From contig JACMZG010001908.1 in assembly GCA_018340805.1 (NCBI GenBank), positions 35,160,445 through 35,224,444 on the forward strand: a stretch of DNA of 64,000 bases, in the 5' to 3' direction. Shown here in pieces: positions 57,301 to 64,000 of this stretch (the stretch's first letter is position 1; each line of letters begins with the position of its first letter). Source of the stretch: Microvelia longipes (taxonomy: Eukaryota > Arthropoda > Insecta > Hemiptera > Veliidae). Below the pieces are notes generated by a model. The model saw nothing but the letters and a program-made list of their open reading frames with translations. It did no database searches and was not told the DNA's origin. Made by a program: the position numbers and the translations under genes.

Positions 57301-60300
57301 CAGGTAACTGCAAGATGTTTATGAGATGCGTTGATAACGGAGATGGAACCTTTACAAAGTTTGTATTCTCATGCGGCCAAGGAACAGCATGGGATGTTGA
57401 ACAAAGCACATGTAATCATGAATATTTGGTAAAACGCCCTGACTGCGGTTCAGCAACAACTCAGCCTGCACAGTCAGATACAACAGTGACAACACAATGG
57501 TCAAACAGTTCATCATCTTCTGCAAGTCAGTCATCAAGCTCTTCGTCGCAATGGAGCACGACAACAACACAACAGGGTAGTTCGGTAACCAATGCGGGAG
57601 GAAATCAAAGTTCAACATCATCAAGTAGCAATGAGCAATCGTCTGCAGCAGGTGGATCGACAACTACAACAACGTCTGGTAGCAACCAACAAAGCACAAG
57701 TGGTAACAACCAACAGACAAGTTCATCTGGAACAAACCAACAAAGTACAAGTGGTAACAACCAACAGACAACTTCTTCTGGAACAAACCAACAAAGCACA
57801 AGTAGTAACAACCAGCAGACAACATCATCAGCCTCAAATCAACAAAGTTCTTCAAGTAGCAACAATCAACAAACTGCTACGACAGCAAGTAACCAACAAA
57901 GCACATCTTCATCAAATAATCAGCAAACAACATCTTCAGGTGGCAATCAGCAATCGACATCTTCAATGAATAATCAGCAAACAACATCATCTGGAAATAA
58001 CCAACAAACAACATCTTCAATGAACAACCAACAATCAACATCTTCAGGCAGCAATCAACAGTCATCGTCGTCAATGAATAACCAACAAACTACTTCATCA
58101 GGAAGTACACAACAATCAACATCTTCAAGCAATAACCAACAACAAACCACATCATCTGGAAGCAACACACAAACAACTTCTTCTATGAATAACCAACAAA
58201 GTACTTCTTCCGGTAGCTCTCAAACATCGTCCAGTAATAATCAGGGAAGTTCATCATCGTCAAATAATCAGCAAACATCAACGACAGCATCCATGAATCA
58301 GCAGTCAGGTTCTAACCAACAAACGACTTCAAATAATAATAACCAACAAAGTTCTTCAACAAATAATCAAATGTCAACTTCTTCTATGGGAACCCAACAA
58401 AGCACATCATCTATGACAACTCAACAAACCGGCACCAACCAGCAAAGTACTTCCACCAACAATCAACAGCAAACTTCATCCACAGGAAATAACCAACAGT
58501 CAACTAGCGGTTCCCAAACATCGTCTTCTAACAACCAGGGAAGTTCAAGCCAACAATCAACAAACAACAATCAAGGTACCACTCAACCCATGCAACCTTC
58601 AACAACACCTAAACCAGCTGAAGCTACCAAAGATTGCCCAAGCGAAGGATTTTTCCCTAATCAACAGGACTGCACTAAGTTCTATAGATGCGTTAATTCA
58701 GGAGGCAATTATATCAAGTATGATTTCTCCTGTGGCCCAGGAACAGTTTGGGATCCCGAAATTACTTCATGTAACCACCCATGGGCAGTTAAAGGTCAAT
58801 GTTCATCAGGATCAAGTCAACAAAGTGGAGGCCAGCCCCCTCAGCAACCTCCACAACAGCCAGGTAATCCTCAACAACCGCCCCAGCAGCCAGGTTATCC
58901 TCAACAACCTCCTCAACAGCCAGGTTATCCTCAACAACCACCCCAACAGCCAGGTTATCCTCAACAACCGCCCCAGCAACCGGGTTACCCTCAACAACCG
59001 CCCCAGCAGCCGGGCTACCCTCAACAACCGCCCCAGCAACCTGGTTACCCTCAACAACCACCCCAGCAGCCGGTTATCCTCAAACTAGCAACCGGGTGAT
59101 CCTCAACAACCTCCCAGCAACCGGGTTATCCTCAACAACCTCCCCAACAACCAGGATATCCTCAACAGCCATCTCCACCCCCAAGTCAATCCACTGGTCA
59201 ATGTCAGCAAGAAGGTTTCTTTGGCGTAGAAGGAGACTGCAATAAATTTTATAGATGCGTAGATAATGGAGGCTCTTACACAAAGTATGATTTTAGTTGT
59301 GGACCAGGAACTGTCTGGGATCAAGAAATAACTGGTTGTAATCATCCTTGGGCAGTGAAAGGACCCTGTTCTTCATCAAGTGGCCAACCACCTCAACAAC
59401 CTCCCCAACAGCCAGGTTATCCTCAACAACCAGGATATCCACAACAGCCTCCCCAACAACCAGGATATCCACAACAGCCTCCTCAACAACCAGGATATCC
59501 CACCAGCCTCCCCACCAACCAGGTATCCAACAGCCTCCCCAACAACCAGGATATCCACAAACAGCCTCCCAACAACCGGATATCCACAACAGCCCTCCCC
59601 AACAACCAGAATACACAACAGCCTCAGCAACCTCCACAACAACCTCAACCGCCTTCAAAGGAAAAATGCGATAAAGAAGGTTTCTTTCCAGTCCAGGGAG
59701 ATTGTAATAAGTTTTATCGATGTGTAGATAACGGTGGTTCATTTACTAAATACGATTTTAATTGTGGGCCAGGAACTGTATGGGATCAAGAGAATCAAGC
59801 TTGTAACCATCCTTGGGCAGTGTCAAGAACAGACTGTGGAAACGTAGACAACAATGAGATACCTGGATCAACAGGAGATAGTTCCTCTCCTAGTCCAGGT
59901 ACAAGTGAACTAACTAGTCAAATGCCTCCAACTTCACAACAAACTCAAACAACTCCTCAAACAAGCCCAACACAACAACCCTCAGAGTCTACTACTCAGT
60001 CTCAACAATCAACAGCTCCTCAAACAAGCCCAACACAACAACCCTCAGAGTCGACAACTCAGTCTCAACAATCAACAACTCCACCACAACAACCATCTCC
60101 AACCCAGACGACCGCACCCTCCCAAAGTAACCAAACAACACCATCTCCTCCCCCAGGTTCATCGCCATGTGACAAGCCAACAGACAGCAGTCAAATAACA
60201 TGTACGAAAGCAGGATTTTTCCCGCATCCTTCAGACTGTAAGAAATTTTACAGATGTGCAGATTGGGACGGAGATAAGGGAGAACGGTTTTCCATTTATT

Positions 60301-63300
60301 GGTACGAATGTGGAGAGGGCACTATTTTTGATCCGGCATTAAATGTATGTAATCATGAAGAAAGTGTACAGCCTCCCAGAAATTGTAAATCAGGAACTTC
60401 AACGACCAGCAGTTCCACTGAGAGTTCAACCTCTGCAGGAACGACATCAGGTGAGACAACCGGAACATCGCCTGGGCAGACAACTGGAACCACTCCAGGA
60501 CAAACAACTGGTACAACTCCGGGGGAAACTACTGGAACAACTCCAGGAGAAACTACTGGTACAACTCCGGGGCAAACTACTGGTACAACTCCAGGGCAAA
60601 CTACTGGTACAACTCCAGGGGGAACTGAAACTAGTCCAGGGACAACTGTAGGTGAAACAGAAACAAGCCCAGAGACCACAGGAACAAGTTCAGGAACAAC
60701 ACCAAGCGGAACAGAAACAACCGGTACTACACCTGGACAAACGGAAACGAGCCCAGAGACTACTGGAACTACCAGTGGTACCACTGGCGGCACAAGTCCA
60801 GGAACAACAAACCCAGGTACTACCGGAACCACGCCTTCTGAAACTCAAACAACAAGTGGAACAACGGCTCCCATGCAAACTACTGAAGGGTCTACTAGCA
60901 CAGACTCGACAACAGCAGGTACCACAAGACCCGAATCTACTTCATCTCAAACTAATCCAATGACAGATTCAACAACAGCTGCTTCAACTGACACATCAAC
61001 TACTGAAGGTAATACCGAAACAACCAGCACAACACAATCACAAACAACAACAACTGGTCAAACAACTGAAACAACATCTAGTCAAACAACAACACAAAGT
61101 GGAACAACTAGTGGTAGTACAGATCAAACCAACCCACCAACAACAGGAAGTCCAAGCACAATGGAACAGTCTTGTCCACCAATAGAAAGTGATCAGTACA
61201 CACTAGTATGTCCGAGTGGCTTTAGAAGACACCCTAAATACTGTAACATGTTCTACCAGTGCACAACTTCAGGAAATCAAGACATGAAGGTTCTGACACT
61301 CACATGTCCTAACAACACAATATATGATGAAGGAAAAGTTCAATGCTTGCCTCCAAGTAAGTAGACACGTTTAAATAAAAACTTATTAAATGACAATTTA
61401 GATTTATAAAGATACACAAGTAATTTAAAATCCAATTCCAAAAAAGATTTTTATTGCTAAAGCATAAAAACAATAAACTTAGCTAATATACAACTAATAC
61501 AATATTTTTTTAAATAAACAAATCATATAAATATCATAAAAAATAATAACTAACAAATCATAAACTATAAAGAAAAATATAGCCTCTAAAAATAAATCTT
61601 TGTATGCAATCACAATGAAAATAGACTTTAATTACCACAATATAAAAACAATGAACTTAACTAATATTCAACATATACAATAAATTTTTTACATCAAGTT
61701 AACTAATTTAAATTTTCTCTACTTAACATATACATTATCTTGCCTTTTAGATGAAGCTGCTCCTTGCAATGGACAGACTGCTCCGCCATCCAGAACAAAA
61801 CGTATGGCTGATGGATCTACACCTCCAGTGAGTAACTTAAAATTATTTTTAACATACAAAACAGACTGCAATGTGATCATTATGGGTCCATAACAGTTTT
61901 TGCTTAAGTGTACAAAGTAACTAAATGAAGATCATAGGCGTCTTAACATGACAGACATAATAGCATAGGCGATAAATTTGGAACATAATTGAACAAAACA
62001 GGAAAAAGTTAAGTAGAAGAAATCTAACTTGAAACATCAATAATACCTGGAAATATATATTTAATCAATTTTATATTTTGTGAAAGGGCTCTTGAATGTA
62101 TAAGTGTATGGGATTTAAAATCAATTTTAAATTAATTTGAAACAATTATGACATCCAACAAAGAAAACTATCCTAATTATAGACAATTTTAATTTTTGTG
62201 TAGATTGAAGTGAATGGTAAGAGAACAATGTGTCCAGCTGAGGGATCCTATCCTTATGATGGTGACTGTCAAAGATTCTATAAATGTAAAACATCAAGAA
62301 GTGGAAGAATGGAAGGTAAGAAAACATAGTCACCTTATGAATTGTTAGCCATCCTTTTGGAATCCTTATTGCTTTATGGAGATTATTACTAGACTTGATA
62401 CAACCCAGACATCTTTGAGTATCACATTAGGGATGTTTGGATTTTAAGAACCATTTGTAAGAATATTTTAAGTATTTAGGTAAGCAATAGTAATTCTAGT
62501 ATTAGTAACCTATCTCTCTCTGAGTATAGAGTACCTTTTTGTTTCTCCCCCACACTAATTAACTTGTTAGAGAGAGTATCCCAAATAGTCGGATTTAACA
62601 TATCATCTCAATGAATGTGAGATATTATTATAAATTTAACTTTTCACTTTGTAATCAATTTTGAACCAAAAAGTTGTGCTTCCGATTTTTTTCAGTTCTA
62701 AAGACAATTTTGTAATCAGTCAAAATTGAATTTAACTAAAACTGATAAACCTTTTCAACCAAAATTATTTTTGTGCACGAGCATAGGGTGTAGAAAAAGT
62801 GATTCATTCTTTAGCTTGCCTCACTTGGATTATGGGTGTTGATTATGAATAAAAACCAGCGTTTTCATCAGAACTCAACAAGGAAAAGATTCTGGTTAAC
62901 CCCAAATATAGCAACCTCAATTAAAATTATTACTACTTTAATGAAATAGAAATGAGTCATACTACACTTAATTAAAGTTCTTGAATACTGCTTAACATTA
63001 AAGATATAATGATAAAAGGGATGACGCTACAGGGGAAAGTTACCTCTCCATGTATAAAGTGATGGAGAAATAGAAAACTTGGCTCATTTGGCTAATTATG
63101 TAACTAGAAAAATACAATTTTTACACTAATTTTATAATTCATGTTTCGGTTTTTTAAAAATAGTTTTGAAATAATAAAATCAATGTGTGCTTTTCTAGGT
63201 TTTATGTACCAATGTCCGGACGGATACATATACTGGGAAGTATCAAGAAGATGTGAACTCATAACCAGAGTACCCAAATGCACAAGAGGACAATACAGAT

Positions 63301-63392
63301 CATTCTGGGAAACATCTCAGGTACCACTAGAAACTGACGAGTTAGGCTACACTTCGCAAATAGTTCAGATCAAGAACCTCATCAAATCTTAA
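45906..63392 (+). CDS. secreted multi-domain chitin-binding mucin (peritrophin-A type), seven exons
   Basis: Join of 45906-45996, 53867-53936, 54761-54987, 56237-61356, 61751-61827, 62204-62315 and 63199-63392. All junctions have GT/AG sites and matching phases. The product is about 1,960 residues: a signal peptide, then nine six-cysteine CBM14 domains separated by Pro/Gln repeats and mucin-like linkers, then a short tail. CBM14 domains bind chitin, so the protein probably acts outside the cell in a chitinous matrix such as peritrophic membrane, cuticle or duct lining; which one is inference. The start is chosen because an in-frame TAA lies at 45,888-45,890, A is at -3, and a good signal peptide follows. 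The spliced length is one base short of a whole number of codons because of indel clusters in the repeats of exon 4. I do not recognise a named orthologue. Confidence 0.85.
46195..46470 (+). repeat. tRNA-derived SINE
   Basis: AAAGCTCGCCTTTCGACC, then GGTCGAGGGTTCAAATCC (B box at 46,245-46,255), gives the anticodon-to-T-arm half of a tRNA-like head. The A-box side is degraded. It is followed by a tRNA-unrelated body with CAGCCAGGGTTTTACGTGG and TGCAAATGCGGGG. Two overlapping frames on opposite strands come from this element and are not genes. Confidence 0.6.
46679..47150. repeat. 76-bp minisatellite
   Basis: Units start with GATGAACTATGCACAC at 46,803, 46,879, 46,955, 47,031 and 47,107, an exact 76-bp spacing. 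The core includes GACTAGTTGTCGGCGCTAGC and GTGAGCCTAGCCAGAG. More diverged units precede at 46,679-46,802. It lies directly after the SINE and may belong to one larger composite element. Confidence 0.85.
47608..48310 (-). repeat. 5S-like dispersed repeat, copy in intron 1
   Basis: On the minus strand it has AAGTTAAGCTGCATCGAGCG and GGTCAGTGCCTGAATGGGTG (complement of about 47,790-47,842), a clear 5S match. The GCTACGC / GCTTCGC end lies at about 47,654-47,748, and the TGACGTCA region near 48,138. The far terminal part is degraded. Confidence 0.7.
48570..48800. repeat. degenerate short tandem repeat
   Basis: Irregular repeats of the form GGACATTTAAAGGACATTAG, each about 20-25 bases. A 97-residue minus-strand frame across it is repeat-derived. 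Confidence 0.4.
49165..49210 (+). repeat. 5S-like family, end fragment
   Basis: AAATTCTCAGGACGAGCGAA, then GCGAGAACAAAG, matches the family end, with GCGAAGC at 49,190-49,196. Confidence 0.5.
50380..50515 (+). repeat. 5S-like family, opposite-end fragment
   Basis: ACTATACCGTAGGTATATAG, then GTATTGTGTTTGC and a GGGATGTCACC block, matches the terminal part of the plus-orientation copy at 6122. Confidence 0.5.
51111..51264. repeat. minisatellite, about 40 bp unit, four copies
   Basis: Units start with GCACTACAAATATA at 51,111, 51,151, 51,190 and 51,231, each followed by ATACTACTAGTC and a TACG-containing word. Confidence 0.85.
51459..51535. repeat. two abutting hairpins
   Basis: GAGCGTAC / GTACGCTC (51,459-51,487) is followed at once by AATTTGGG...ATACGATAT / TATCGTGTTTCCCAAATT (51,488-51,535). 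The loops share ACATAGCGT, so the two hairpins may be related. Confidence 0.6.
51655..52690. mobile_element. 1-kb element with long inverted repeats
   Basis: The left arm (51,655 to about 51,900) begins AGTCAAGTCAATTAACG. The right arm (about 52,400-52,690), read inward, begins AGTCAAGTCAACGAACG. Shared blocks include TTGGGAATATGTTT, AAACGTGTCCCGTTTTTCAT and TTTTGAAGCTATGTAAATTG. The centre holds two short frames (52,055-52,243 and 52,170-52,475) without recognisable domains. Confidence 0.65.
52937..53008. repeat. (TA)n microsatellite
   Basis: TA repeats with short interruptions. Confidence 0.95.
53146..53567. mobile_element. array of five tandem hairpins in an inverted-repeat shell
   Basis: The shell is GAGAAGGTTGTGTCC at 53,153 and GGACACAACCTTCTC ending at 53,561, extending a few bases further with one mismatch. 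Inside, CCTATAGG recurs at 53,166, 53,241, 53,314, 53,389, 53,466 and 53,541, which gives five units of 73-77 bp. Each unit is itself an inverted repeat: AATAAAAAACGACGATTAGT against ACTAATAGTCGTTTTTTATT around a T-rich loop. Units differ mainly in A/T-run length. It lies about 300 bases upstream of exon 2. Confidence 0.9.
53568..53866. other. end of intron 1, no feature
   Basis: AT-rich sequence up to the TTGCAG acceptor; nothing else seen. Confidence 0.5.
53867..53936 (+). CDS. exon 2: Gly/Asp/Asn-rich spacer
   Basis: It encodes DGDFGKKSNYRQLNNEGG, then GIGSS, continuing the acidic start of the mature protein. It enters in phase 1 after TTGCAG and leaves in phase 2 at AG|GTAACT. It has no cysteine and no domain. 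Confidence 0.75.
54164..54560. repeat. dispersed repeat with (TA)n-(TG)n core, copy 2
   Basis: This is the intron 2 counterpart of the element at 24,672-25,155. It shares GTTTCAGAGGTCC, GAAAAAATACC, GGAGGACA, TTTATGACGCCATTAACCC and TTCGCCGGGAATAAGG. Its core is a TA tract (54,246-54,303) and a TG tract (54,307-54,383). Confidence 0.6.
54761..54987 (+). CDS. exon 3: chitin-binding domain 1
   Basis: It encodes a CBM14 domain between Cys codons at 54,762 and 54,930. Cysteine spacing is C-x11-C-x5-C-x13-C-x12-C-x10-C. The hallmark words are EGFFP, CRKFYRCV and CGPGTVYDP. A short linker with YNNIGGAAEYPEG follows. Entry is at TTACAG in phase 2 and exit at G|GTAAAG in phase 1. Confidence 0.9.
55110..56205. 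repeat. decayed repeat in intron 3 rich in CTCGA words
   Basis: AAAAAATCGATCTTCGAG near 55,130 and AAAAAATCGATTCGGCTCG near 56,185 are similar ends in the same orientation. Between them are many CTCGAT, TCGAG and ACTCGATCC words. A minus-strand hammerhead-like core at 55,562-55,591 and a 22-bp palindrome at 55,596-55,617 also lie here. Confidence 0.4.
56237..61356 (+). CDS. exon 4: chitin-binding domains 2-7, most of 8, and all long linkers
   Basis: Domain Cys-to-Cys spans: CBD2 56,548-56,718; CBD3 57,273-57,446; CBD4 58,635-58,802; CBD5 59,202-59,369; CBD6 59,667-59,837; CBD7 60,201-60,386; CBD8 from 61,209 into exon 5. CBD2 and CBD4-6 carry EGFF or EGFY, KFYRCV or AFYRCV, GPGTVWD or SPGTVWD, and CNHPWAV or CNHAWAA. 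CBD3 departs more (CKMFMRCV, GQGTAWD). CBD7 has an insertion of several residues and a GEGTIFDP variant. The exon enters after TTGCAG in phase 1 in one frame (56,239 onward), but from about 57,020-57,045 all domains lie in the frame one base earlier. A TGA at 59,097-59,099 interrupts that frame within a damaged repeat. The donor is CCAA|GTAAGT in phase 1. Confidence 0.85.
56719..57272 (+). repeat. Pro/Gln repeat linker A
   Basis: It encodes repeats of the form QPQYPQQPQ between CBD2 and CBD3, with a 27-30 base DNA period, then a Gly/Pro/Glu-rich part (EEGEDISEEPGETGD). Net loss of one base occurs near 57,012-57,045 (AAATCCTC to AAATCTC, plus small changes after it), which switches the reading frame. 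Confidence 0.85.
57447..58634 (+). repeat. Ser/Thr/Asn/Gln-rich mucin-like linker
   Basis: About 395 residues of imperfect repeats such as NNQQTTSSG and NQQSTSS, with no cysteine. The Ser and Thr density suits O-glycosylation, and the Asn/Gln content is unusually high for a mucin domain. The DNA period is about 39-42 bases. The frame is open throughout. Confidence 0.85.
58803..59201 (+). repeat. Pro/Gln repeat linker B
   Basis: Near-perfect 30-base units encode PPQQPGYPQQ between CBD4 and CBD5. Between about 59,068 and 59,126 several indels and a T-to-G change create a TGA at 59,097-59,099. Net length change is a multiple of three, and the frame is restored before CBD5. Confidence 0.85.
59370..59666 (+). 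repeat. Pro/Gln repeat linker C
   Basis: The same PPQQPGYPQQ units lie between CBD5 and CBD6. From about 59,497 to 59,612 several compensating indels make the product read through a shifted frame (SLPTNQ, LPNNQD) before the frame returns ahead of CBD6. No stop codon results. Confidence 0.85.
59838..60200 (+). repeat. Ser/Thr/Pro/Gln linker D
   Basis: A mucin-like stretch between CBD6 and CBD7 with a duplicated block (TAPQTSPTQQPSESTTQSQQ-like). A CDKPTDSSQITC element just before CBD7 adds one extra cysteine. Confidence 0.8.
60387..61172 (+). repeat. Thr/Pro/Gly mucin-like linker E
   Basis: Repeats of TTGTTPGQ or TTGTTPGE (24-base period), then irregular TTTSS, TETSP and TTQS words, cysteine-free, about 260 residues. 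Very high Thr content suits dense O-glycosylation. Confidence 0.85.
61751..61827 (+). CDS. exon 5: end of chitin-binding domain 8
   Basis: It encodes NEAAPCNGQTAPPSRTKR, then MADGSTPP. The Cys at 61,765-61,767 completes CBD8 begun in exon 4 (C-x10-C-x5-C-x14-C-x12-C-x9-C). The acceptor is CCTTTTAG and the donor CCA|GTGAGT, leaving in phase 0. A basic TKR follows the domain. Confidence 0.75.
62204..62315 (+). CDS. exon 6: first half of chitin-binding domain 9
   Basis: It enters in phase 0 after TTTTTGTGTAG and encodes IEVNGKRTMCPAEGSYPYDG, then DCQRFYKCKTSRSGRMEG. The Cys codon at 62,231 starts CBD9. The donor GAAG|GTAAGA leaves in phase 1. CQRFYKC is the equivalent of CRKFYRC in the earlier domains. 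Confidence 0.85.
63199..63392 (+). CDS. exon 7: second half of chitin-binding domain 9 and C-terminal tail
   Basis: It enters after TTTTCTAG in phase 1 and encodes GFMYQCPDGYIYWEVSRRCE, then LITRVPKC, completing CBD9 at 63,279-63,281. A tail of about 36 residues with no cysteine follows (RSFWETSQVPLETDELGY, then TSQIVQIKNLIKS) before TAA at 63,390. No membrane segment or GPI signal is seen. Confidence 0.9.
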
Positions 63393-63412
63393 TGAATAAG
63401 GATATTTTTAGA

Positions 63413-63418
63413 AATAAA
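63413..63418 (+). terminator. polyadenylation signal
   Basis: AATAAA lies 21 bases after the stop codon in AT-rich sequence. It is a plausible 3' end, but no other evidence supports it. Confidence 0.5.
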
Positions 63419-64000
63419 AATTATAAAATTAAAATGACCACACGTAGGAATTAAATTGCTAGAGAAGTATGGTCATTATAAAAATTGATGCTAAGCATCA
63501 ACAAAGTATTAAGTTATATAAATATGCTCATTTAGAAAGAGATAAAATATTAAAATTAAGAAAATTCATAGTAATCAAATTATAGAATAAAAAATTGATA
63601 AATAATGAATTTGGTACCTGAAGTAAATGCGACTCAGCAGTTGTGAATAATGTGAATTTTTGAAATATCACACAAGCTTTAAATAGATCATTTGAAATAA
63701 GAATAAAGTTGATCAAATTTAGTTTAAATTAAAAAAAATAATAAACACAAAATAAGCCCAAATTAACAATACTATTTAGGTAAAAAGAAATACTGCCTCC
63801 ATTCTACCTCTTTGTTTTTTTAAAAAATAAATAATTATTTTAAAATTCTTTCTCAAAGAGGCTTTAAATAATATTTTTAAGATATTATCGAACGAACGAA
63901 TATTTAATACTTTACGTACTTTAAGAATATTTAAATGCAAACTAAGTCCAACAAAAAACAACCTTTGTGATAATAATTGTATTATATAGTTAATTTTATT
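63419..64000. other. gene-free AT-rich stretch
   Basis: No gene seen downstream of the mucin-like gene. A TTGATGCTAAGCATCAA hairpin lies at 63,485-63,501. Confidence 0.5.

Overview
The window looks like AT-rich nuclear DNA of an arthropod, most likely an insect. It has long introns with GT/AG splice sites, many decayed transposons and microsatellites, and a secreted protein built from peritrophin-A (CBM14) chitin-binding domains separated by mucin-like linkers. The insect order cannot be fixed from the sequence alone.

Layout. Positions 1 to about 45,780 hold no protein-coding gene that I can support. This part is filled with repeats: a dispersed family carrying a 5S rRNA-like segment, several foldback (long inverted repeat) elements, two hAT-type MITEs with target-site duplications, minisatellites, (TA)n and (CA)n tracts, and two GC-rich islands, one of them made of small hairpins. 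Positions 45,906 to 63,392 carry one plus-strand gene of seven coding exons. Its first intron is about 7.9 kb and is itself full of repeats. The last 600 bases are gene-free.

The gene. Exon 1 encodes a signal peptide, exon 2 a short Gly/Asp-rich stretch, and exon 3 the first chitin-binding domain. A single exon of about 5.1 kb holds domains 2-7 and most of domain 8, joined by Pro/Gln repeats and by Ser/Thr/Asn/Gln-rich or Thr/Pro/Gly-rich linkers. Exons 5-7 finish domain 8 and encode domain 9 and a short tail. The joined product is about 1,960 residues. I infer an extracellular chitin-binding mucin of a peritrophic, cuticular or other chitinous matrix. The big exon contains three clusters of small indels, all inside Pro/Gln repeats. 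The first shifts the frame by one base and the second brings in a stop codon, while every chitin-binding domain is intact.

Most notable besides the gene are: (1) the 5S rRNA-like family, with at least six recognisable 5S segments; (2) an array of five tandem near-perfect hairpins in intron 1, flanked by inverted repeats; (3) a very short insertion whose 14-bp target-site duplication is shown by comparison with uninterrupted relatives; and (4) GC-rich hairpins built around a GCGAAGC or GCGTAGC core, a core also present at the ends of the 5S-like family.
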